Assembly (NCBI RefSeq): GCF_025244925.1
Contig: NZ_CP104275.1
Location: forward strand, 620,001-684,000
Direction: 5' to 3'
DNA from: Arthrobacter zhaoxinii
GTDB lineage: Bacteria > Actinomycetota > Actinomycetes > Actinomycetales > Micrococcaceae
Length of the DNA stretch: 64,000 bases
Each line of letters starts with the position of its first letter. The stretch's first letter is position 1. Below are positions 59,072 to 64,000 of this stretch, in pieces. The notes beneath the pieces are model-generated. The model was given only the letters and a program-made list of their open reading frames with translations, had not been told where the DNA came from and ran no database searches. The position numbers and the translations under genes are program-made.

Positions 59072-59521
59072 TCACCCTCCCCGCTCACCCTGCTCCGCCG
59101 GATAGCTGATCCTTGCCTCATGCGGAATCAGCGGCCTGTCCGCCCGGACCTTCATCTCCTGCACGGTCCAGGCGTTGCCGTCCGGATCCGCAAAGCTGAA
59201 GAAGGTTCCGCCGTCGCGCTCGTCAAAGACGGTCACGTCGCCGACGTCCACGCCGCGGTCCAGCAGTTCCTGCCGGGCCGCCGACGCATCCGGCACCACC
59301 AGCTGCAGCCCCCGCAGGGACCCGGGCAGCATGCCCTGTTGGGAAGCCGGGTCACCGAGCACGATCGAGCAGCCCGAGCCGGGCGGAGTCAGCTGCGCGA
59401 AATCCATCTGCTCGGTCGACGTGCGGTGATCCAGGTTAAAGCCCACCTTGTCGCGGTAGAACTCGATCGCCCGGTCCTGGTCGCTGACCGGGACGATCAT
59501 TACCTCAAGGGTCCAGTCCAT
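59072..59521 (-). CDS. VOC family (glyoxalase-like) protein
   Basis: Vicinal-oxygen-chelate protein of 149 residues with two beta-alpha-beta-beta-beta units: VMIVPVSDQDRAIEFYRDKV (about 7-26) with FNLDHRT, and GLQLVVPDASAARQELLDRG (about 71-90) with FFSFADPDGNAWTVQE (about 107-122). The Asp-Pro-Asp-Gly-Asn segment before the last strand with its Glu is typical of VOC proteins of unknown substrate. The ATG at 59521 is preferred; a GTG at 59530 abuts the upstream stop. It is the last gene of the ArsR-SRPBCC-SRPBCC-VOC operon. Confidence 0.82.
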   Translation of the reverse strand: MDWTLEVMIVPVSDQDRAIEFYRDKVGFNLDHRTSTEQMDFAQLTPPGSGCSIVLGDPASQQGMLPGSLRGLQLVVPDASAARQELLDRGVDVGDVTVFDERDGGTFFSFADPDGNAWTVQEMKVRADRPLIPHEARISYPAEQGERGG

Positions 59522-59530
59522 ACTCAGCAC

Positions 59531-60022
59531 CTACCTTCCGGCCCGGACGGAGGCGAGCAGCTCGTCCAGCTGGTTGTAGCCGTCAGACATGACGTCCCCC
59601 ATGCCGTTGGATAGAAATTCATCCCGGAATCCGACCGACGGGTACACGGAATGGCCGGTCAGCCGGCTCCTGCCGCCGGGCAACTCTGTGAAGGTGCTGT
59701 ATTCCAGTGTGACCACATCCGGATAGCCCTCGAATTCGAAGGTCTGCAGCAGAAACTCGTCCTGCCGCACGCTGTGGAAGACTCCCCGGGAGACGTACTC
59801 CACGCCGTCGTCACCCACCTGCACCCAGCGGTACGCTCCACCGGACCGCGGCTCGAAAAGGTCATACCGTGGCGGCGTGGACCCGGAGCTGTTCCAGCGG
59901 GCATACAGATCCGGATCCGTGTGCGCCGCGAAGACGGAATGAACAGGGAACTCGAACTCGCGGTGATAGTCGATCAACGGCTGCCCCTTGGGAGCATCAA
60001 TGATCAGCGGGTTGCTCATCAC
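59531..60022 (-). CDS. SRPBCC/AHSA1-family protein (second copy)
   Basis: START-like (Aha1 C-terminal type) protein of 163 residues with a hydrophobic ligand pocket. It runs LIDYHREFEFPVHSVFAAHT (about 16-35), PDLYARW, SGGAYRWVQVGDDGVEYVSR and FEGYPDVVTLEYSTF. It aligns over its full length with the protein encoded at 60019-60525, so the two arose by tandem duplication. Start overlaps the stop of the first copy by four bases. Bacterial proteins of this kind next to ArsR regulators probably bind small hydrophobic ligands; function is unknown. Confidence 0.82.
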   Translation of the reverse strand: MMSNPLIIDAPKGQPLIDYHREFEFPVHSVFAAHTDPDLYARWNSSGSTPPRYDLFEPRSGGAYRWVQVGDDGVEYVSRGVFHSVRQDEFLLQTFEFEGYPDVVTLEYSTFTELPGGRSRLTGHSVYPSVGFRDEFLSNGMGDVMSDGYNQLDELLASVRAGR

Positions 60023-60525
60023 GCACCCCTTCCCTGCAGTGCTTCCGGCTGGAGCTGGGCGAGCAGTTCGTCCATCCGGTCGAAGCCCTCGGAGACCCCG
60101 CCCTCCATACCGGAGGCTGCCATGCCGTCGCGCGCCTCCATGGAGGGGTAGACCGCGTGGGTGATGATCCTGGTGCGGCCGCCGTCGAGCGCCTCGAGGG
60201 TCATGAACTCCAGGCTGGTGACGTCTGGATAACCGGAGAATTCGAAGGTCTGGATGGCGAACTCGTTTTCCCGCACGGTGTGGAAGATGCCGCGGAATTC
60301 GTAGGGCACTCCCTCCGGTCCGGTGTGGATGTAGCTGTAGGAGCCTCCCGTACGGAAGTCGTAGTGGTTGATGTCCATTTTATTCCGGCGTGGTCCCAGC
60401 CACTGGACCAGCAGGTCCGGTTCGGAGTACGCCCGGAAGACTTGGTCCACGGGATAGTCCACCTCGCGGCTGAAATCGATGAAGGGGACACCCTCTGGAA
60501 CGGTGAGCTGCAGTGCATTGGTCAT
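60019..60525 (-). CDS. SRPBCC/AHSA1-family protein (first copy)
   Basis: Protein of 168 residues of the same START-like fold. FIDFSREVDYPVDQVFRAYS (about 15-34), PDLLVQWLGPRRNKMDI, GGSYSYIHTGPEGVPYEFRG and EFAIQTFEFSGYPDVTSLEF follow the AHSA1 plan; WLGPRR is typical of the group. It overlaps both neighbours by four bases (ArsR upstream, second copy downstream), so the four genes are translationally coupled. A Gln/Leu-rich tail ends the protein. Ligand unknown. Confidence 0.83.
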   Translation of the reverse strand: MTNALQLTVPEGVPFIDFSREVDYPVDQVFRAYSEPDLLVQWLGPRRNKMDINHYDFRTGGSYSYIHTGPEGVPYEFRGIFHTVRENEFAIQTFEFSGYPDVTSLEFMTLEALDGGRTRIITHAVYPSMEARDGMAASGMEGGVSEGFDRMDELLAQLQPEALQGRGA

Positions 60526-60890
60526 GATGAATCCTTTGCCTGCGGACCGCCTTTCGCTGCGGCCCGTGCGTTGAGCACGGCGTCAAGGCTGCGGAACTGC
60601 TCCTCGCGGGTCAGCCGGTACTGGCCGATCCAGGCGGTGAGCGCCTCCAACCGTGCGGGATTCAGGTGGACGGGCCGGCGCTGGGCGTCACGGCTGCGCG
60701 TGACCAGCTGCGCCTGCTCGAGGACCTGGATGTGCTTCGAGATGGCCTGCTTCGAGATCTCGAAGGGTTCCGCCAATTCGTTGACCGTGGCAGGGCCCCG
60801 GGAAAGCCGGGCGATGATCTGGCGGCGGGCCGGATCGGCCAGGGCCAGGAAGGCCTTGTCCAGAAGGGGTTCGTCGCTGGAGGATTCCAT
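60522..60890 (-). CDS. ArsR-type winged-helix regulator
   Basis: Repressor of 122 residues. The winged helix spans most of the protein: FLALADPARRQIIARLSRGP (about 15-34), VNELAEPFEISKQAISKHIQ (about 37-56), VLEQAQLVTRSRDAQRRPVH with the beta wing, and a helical end. There are no metal-binding Cys clusters, so it is of the non-metal group that often precedes SRPBCC genes. ATG 60890 was chosen over TTG 60953 because the operator would otherwise lie in the coding region. Probably autoregulates the operon. Confidence 0.85.
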   Translation of the reverse strand: MESSSDEPLLDKAFLALADPARRQIIARLSRGPATVNELAEPFEISKQAISKHIQVLEQAQLVTRSRDAQRRPVHLNPARLEALTAWIGQYRLTREEQFRSLDAVLNARAAAKGGPQAKDSS

Positions 60891-60929
60891 GCTGTTGGTC
60901 AGCTTCTGTCTGCTCGCATTAGTAGCGGT

Positions 60930-60969
60930 GTAATCAAGGTGCTGGTTGTTCAACCTTTCGGTTGATTAC
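60930..60969 (-). promoter_or_regulatory. Nested inverted-repeat operator of ArsR operon
   Basis: TCAACC-TTTC-GGTTGA (60950-60965) is a perfect 6-4-6 palindrome. Around it, GTAATCAA (60930-60937) and TTGATTAC (60962-60969) form a wider perfect inverted repeat sharing the right arm. A third half, GGTTG (60944-60948), precedes. Such arrays are typical for ArsR dimers, 40-80 bases upstream of the start codon. Confidence 0.65.
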
Positions 60970-61192
60970 GAACGTACGACGGCGTCGGGGGAGGGTCAAG
61001 GGTTTGGTGAAGTTTTCTTAAGGATGGCTGGGCGCCTGTGCTGGCGGAACGGGGGGGCTATGTCAGGCGGTGTGCTGTGTCGATGCCTGTGCTGTGCGCG
61101 GGAAGGTGCCGGCAAAGCCTGCGTTAGGGTTGTCCCGCAGGCCTGATGCGTGCGGGGAATGATGCCTAAGGTCATGGAAAAACGGGGGACCC

Positions 61193-61627
61193 ATGGAATA
61201 CCAGTATCCGTACAACGGAGATGAGCCGACGCCGTCGTCGTCTCCGCCACCGCCTGCTGCAAGCCCGGAATCGACGGTTGATCCTGCCGGGAACGGGACA
61301 AACGGTGCAGCCGGCGGTACTGGGGATTTGCCGCCGTTGGGCGCGCTGGGGACGACGTTGATGGTAGTGGGCAACATCCTCTATCTATTGACGGCCGTTC
61401 CCGCCTACGCCATCTTTGTGCTCGCAACACAGCTGCTCGAGGAATCGCAGTTGGACCCGCTTACCTTCTGGGCGAGTGTGGGGTGGCTGATCTCGTTCGC
61501 CGCCAGCTGGGGCGCCTTCGTATGGCTCTACCGCGACGGGGCGGCCAGACGCGGCGCCGTGGTATTCCTCGGAATCTTCTTCTTCTGGTGTGGAACGTCT
61601 CTGCTGTCTCTGTTCGCATTCGCGTAA
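61193..61627 (+). CDS. Unknown membrane protein, Pro-rich N-terminus
   Basis: Protein of 144 residues. The first 45 residues are disordered (Pro, Ser, Gly, Asn) and begin MEYQYPYNGDEP; three membrane segments follow, LMVVGNILYLLTAVPAYAIF (about 56-75), FWASVGWLISFAASWGAFVW (about 91-110) and GAVVFLGIFFFWCGTSLLSL (about 120-139). GGGGGA stands before ATG 61193. Not recognised; similar small membrane proteins are common and of unknown function in Micrococcaceae. It stands alone between the ArsR operator and the NRAMP-like gene. Confidence 0.65.
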   Translation: MEYQYPYNGDEPTPSSSPPPPAASPESTVDPAGNGTNGAAGGTGDLPPLGALGTTLMVVGNILYLLTAVPAYAIFVLATQLLEESQLDPLTFWASVGWLISFAASWGAFVWLYRDGAARRGAVVFLGIFFFWCGTSLLSLFAFA

Positions 61628-61877
61628 GAACCGGCAATCGGGGAGGCGGTCGACGTCGCGCGCCAAAGTAGGCGCTGGGGCGGGTCCTGACTACAGGTCT
61701 GCCCTGTGGGCCGTGACTGCATGGTCCGTCTGGCCGGAACAATCACGCCTCGGCGGGAGGGATTCCGCTGTTTCGCCGGAAAAGGGAGGTCCCCGTACCC
61801 AGTGCTTCAGGTTCCTTCCCCGCGACCGTAAACTGGCGGCAATTTATCCCCAGCAGCCTTGTGGAAGGGATGAGCGG
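61628..61877. other. Intergenic before NRAMP-like gene
   Basis: About 250 bases with no supported gene; should contain the promoter of the NRAMP-like gene. No clear MntR or DtxR box was seen. Confidence 0.4.
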
Positions 61878-63167
61878 ATGGACGAGCAGCCTCCCGATCC
61901 AGCAAAGGGTCCCTCCGGAGAGCCCGGTGCTTCCGCGGCGTCGGGCGCTTCCCCCGCGTCCGGGCGGAAGCCGCGCAGGAAGGCCGATCCCAAGCGTTCC
62001 GCCATTCTGGGCGCCATGTTCCTGATGGCCACCAGTGCCATCGGACCCGGATTCATCACCCAGACCACCGTGTTTACCGTTCAGCTCGGGGCGGCCTTTG
62101 CGTTCGCCATCCTGGTGTCGATCCTGGTGGACATCGCCGTCCAGCTGAATGTCTGGCGGATTATCGGCATTTCCGGGCTGCGGGCCCAGGTGCTGGGCAA
62201 CAAGGTCCTCCCCGGGGCCGGACTGGTGCTCGCGATTCTGGTGTTCATCGGCGGACTCGTCTTCAACGTGGGCAATGTGGCCGGTACCGGCCTGGGATTG
62301 AACGCCATGCTCGGCCTGGACCCGAAGATCGGTGCTGCTGCTTCCGCTCTGCTGGCCATCCTGATCTTCCTGTCCAAACGGGCCGGGCTTGCGCTGGACC
62401 GGGTGGTGGTGGTCCTTGGTGCCCTGATGATCCTGCTGATGCTTTACGTCGCCATTGTTGCCGGACCTCCGGTAGGGAGCGCGCTGAAGAACACCGTCCT
62501 GCCCGAGCAAGTGGATTTCCTGGCCATTACCACCCTGATCGGAGGGACGGTCGGTGGATACATCACTTACGCCGGGGCGCATCGGATGGTTGACTCGGGA
62601 AATTCCGGGCTCGAAAACATCAAGCCCATTACCCGTGCTGCTCTGTTGGGTGTGATTGTCACCGGGGTGATGCGGGTACTGCTGTTCCTGGCCGTTTTGG
62701 GTGTGGTTGCCGGGGGAGCGGTACTGAGCGGAGAGAATCTGGCTGCCGATGCCTTCCGCATCGCTGCTGGAGAGATTGGCATCAGGTTCTTCGGCATTGT
62801 GTTCTGGGCTGCGGCCCTGACCTCGGTAATTGGTGCCTCGTACACATCCGTTTCCTTCGTCACCAAGCTTTCCGGCACCGATCGTGTCCGGAACCTGCTC
62901 ACGGTGGCGTTCATCGCGGTCTGTGCGGGAGCCTATCTGCTGCTGGGCCAGCCGCCGCAGACACTGCTGGTTTTTGCAGGGGCTTTCAACGGGCTCATTC
63001 TGCCGCTCGGGTTTGCCATCCTGCTGTGGGCTGCCTGGCGGCGCCGGGACCTCCTGTCCGGGTATCAGTATCCGCGGTGGCTGCTCATCGTCGGTGTCCT
63101 GGCCTGGCTGTTGACCCTGTACCTTGGCTGGAATTCGCTTGCCGGTCTGCAGGCTCTGTGGGCATAA
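61878..63167 (+). CDS. NRAMP-like transporter
   Basis: Membrane protein of 429 residues, eleven or more helices with the LeuT fold, from the NRAMP-related group (YcsG-type). A charged N-terminus of about 42 residues precedes helix 1, MATSAIGPGFITQTTVFTVQ (about 50-69). In true NRAMP metal transporters this helix has DPGN; here GPGFITQ takes its place, and the MPH of helix 6 is not found either (GGYITYAGAHRMVDSG, about 230-245). So Mn2+ transport is doubtful; Mg2+ (as NRMT) or organic substrates such as 5-oxoproline have been suggested for relatives. ATG 61878 follows GGAAGGGATGAG. Confidence 0.8.
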   Translation: MDEQPPDPAKGPSGEPGASAASGASPASGRKPRRKADPKRSAILGAMFLMATSAIGPGFITQTTVFTVQLGAAFAFAILVSILVDIAVQLNVWRIIGISGLRAQVLGNKVLPGAGLVLAILVFIGGLVFNVGNVAGTGLGLNAMLGLDPKIGAAASALLAILIFLSKRAGLALDRVVVVLGALMILLMLYVAIVAGPPVGSALKNTVLPEQVDFLAITTLIGGTVGGYITYAGAHRMVDSGNSGLENIKPITRAALLGVIVTGVMRVLLFLAVLGVVAGGAVLSGENLAADAFRIAAGEIGIRFFGIVFWAAALTSVIGASYTSVSFVTKLSGTDRVRNLLTVAFIAVCAGAYLLLGQPPQTLLVFAGAFNGLILPLGFAILLWAAWRRRDLLSGYQYPRWLLIVGVLAWLLTLYLGWNSLAGLQALWA

Positions 63168-63230
63168 GGCTTTGTGTAAATCGGGCTCTGCGAACACAAG
63201 GTTTCGTGTAAAAGGCTCTGTGAACACAAG
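63152..63230. repeat. Tandem repeat over NRAMP-like gene 3' end
   Basis: Unit GGCTCTGTG-N8-GGTTTNGTGTAAA of 29 bases occurs at 63152-63180, 63184-63212 and, truncated to 17 bases, at 63214-63230. The first copy contains the last codons and stop codon of the NRAMP-like gene, so the array looks like local duplication of the gene's 3' end. Confidence 0.8.
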
Positions 63231-63316
63231 ACCTTAGGGACCTAGCCGGTACACCATGGCTCCTTCGATCCACGGTCCGGACGTCGGCAGCTGCATAGTC
63301 ATCGGCGCATATCCGC

Positions 63317-64000
63317 TCAGAAGGGTGGAGGCTCGCAAGCAGCGGCATAGTGCTCGTTGCGGCCCTGATCCGCGGAGGCTGCTCCATTCCCTGGTGTCGC
63401 TCCGTACGTCGAGGCTGCTCCATACGTCGAGGCTGATCCATACGCTGAGGCAGCTTCAGACGTTGGTGGCGCGTTATAGGCAGGTCTCGTTCCGGCTGGT
63501 ACGGAGTCTTGGTGCAGTCCGGCCTTGTTCCCATCCGTCTCGTTCTCACCCATCTCGTTCCCACCCATCTGGAGGTGCGCCCGTGTCTGGTACTTCCGCC
63601 CGGCCGGAGACGTCCACTCGAGAAGCCCCGGTTCAGGTTGCCGGGCGGTCCAGAAACCAGCGGTTTTAAGGGCGTGGTGTTTTCGGCAAAGGCATTCGAG
63701 GTTCCCATGGTCAGTTGGTCCTCCTCTGGCCCACGGAATGGTGTGGTCGATCTCGGCGGTGAGTGCGTTGGCCGAGCAGCCCGGAAAGCGGCAGGTCGAA
63801 TCCCGGGCCTGCAACCAACGGCGGAGTCCCGGAGGTACCCGCCGTTGCCTACCGACGCTGAGGATCTCACCGGTGTCGCCATCCTGCAGCAGCCCGGTCC
63901 AATGTCCGATGCTGCGCACCAGTTCCCGGGCCGAATCCGCGCTGATCGGTCCGTATCCATGCAGTTCTGCGGGACGGTTGTCCAAACCGAGCAGGGTTTC
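63317..64000 (-). CDS. HNH endonuclease (DUF222/13E12 type), 3' part
   Basis: Partial gene: the frame is open to the right window edge, so the 5' end and the expected DUF222 domain lie outside. The visible part has the HNH core, RRVPPGLRRWLQARDSTCRF then PGCSANALTAEIDHTIPWAR, GGPTDHGNLECLCRKHH, with two Cys pairs for zinc. A disordered tail of about 100 residues carries short repeats such as GNEMGENETDGN and STYGAASTYGA. This family is present in many copies in actinobacterial genomes and may be mobile; its function is unknown. Confidence 0.85.
   Translation of the reverse strand, partial: ETLLGLDNRPAELHGYGPISADSARELVRSIGHWTGLLQDGDTGEILSVGRQRRVPPGLRRWLQARDSTCRFPGCSANALTAEIDHTIPWARGGPTDHGNLECLCRKHHALKTAGFWTARQPEPGLLEWTSPAGRKYQTRAHLQMGGNEMGENETDGNKAGLHQDSVPAGTRPAYNAPPTSEAASAYGSASTYGAASTYGATPGNGAASADQGRNEHYAAACEPPPF

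Noticed and set aside
58540..59121. 193-codon minus-strand frame over the AT-rich pocket
   Set aside because: It runs through the terminator of the VOC gene and the small membrane gene, with no ribosome binding site or domain.
63400..63560. Possible CRISPR or satellite from 15-18-bp repeats
   Set aside because: They encode the repeat tail of the HNH protein in frame; no constant spacer length.
1..64000. tRNA, rRNA, integrase or IS elements
   Set aside because: None recognised on either strand by eye; a tRNAscan and ISfinder search would be needed to exclude short or decayed copies.

Overview
The window is 64 kb of dense, very GC-rich chromosome with strong G/C bias at third codon positions and leaderless -10/ATG starts. 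Together with the gene families (PcrA with a C-terminal Tudor-like tail, actinobacterial MMPL, SWIM-SNF2, MbfA-like VIT, a 13E12/DUF222-type HNH nuclease) this indicates an actinobacterium, most likely Micrococcaceae (Arthrobacter sensu lato). No rRNA, tRNA, CRISPR array, IS element or integrase was seen; it reads as ordinary chromosome with several accessory metabolic operons.

Layout. 0-8.4 kb: MMPL exporter, an unknown membrane protein overlapping it tail to tail, an inositol-monophosphatase-family enzyme, helicase PcrA and the TCA operon sucCD. 8.5-14 kb: sugar-porter MFS, a secreted alpha/beta hydrolase and a BCCT osmolyte transporter whose leader folds into competing hairpins. 14-19 kb: ferritin-like/VIT metal exporter with a small partner, a leaderless fadD-like acyl-CoA ligase and an AI-2E-family membrane protein. 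19-26.4 kb: a guanidino/arginine catabolic locus (SSS symporter, XRE-cupin regulator, FAD monooxygenase, ureohydrolase overlapping an AruI-like ThDP decarboxylase, CASTOR-type ACT protein). 26.4-28.7 kb: MarR and a DHA2 efflux pump, translationally coupled behind a double MarR operator.

28.7-33.2 kb: a type III PKS / methyltransferase / FAD hydroxylase operon with the architecture of the Streptomyces srsABC phenolic-lipid operon, flanked by CtaG-like and DUF2243 membrane proteins. 33.2-45.2 kb: DUF503, Tex, HAD phosphatase with an orphan Vsr endonuclease, small acidic proteins, a KstD-like flavoprotein, FMN reductase, MarR, a zinc-ribbon protein and a SWIM-SNF2 helicase. 45.4-53.3 kb: a two-domain lipoprotein and a complete L-idonate/gluconate operon (gntK-gntP-idnO-idnD) with an FCD-type GntR regulator nearby. 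53.4-58.5 kb: PPK2, a secreted HNH/excalibur lipoprotein, GluQRS and an amino-acid permease.

58.5-64 kb: a locally AT-rich pocket with a 40-codon membrane protein, an ArsR-SRPBCC-SRPBCC-VOC operon with a nested operator, a NRAMP-like transporter whose 3' end is tandemly duplicated, and the 3' part of an HNH endonuclease gene running off the right edge. The most interesting items are the BCCT leader, the type III PKS operon, the guanidino-compound regulon, the small membrane protein with a hairpin-masked Shine-Dalgarno, and the ArsR/SRPBCC operon.
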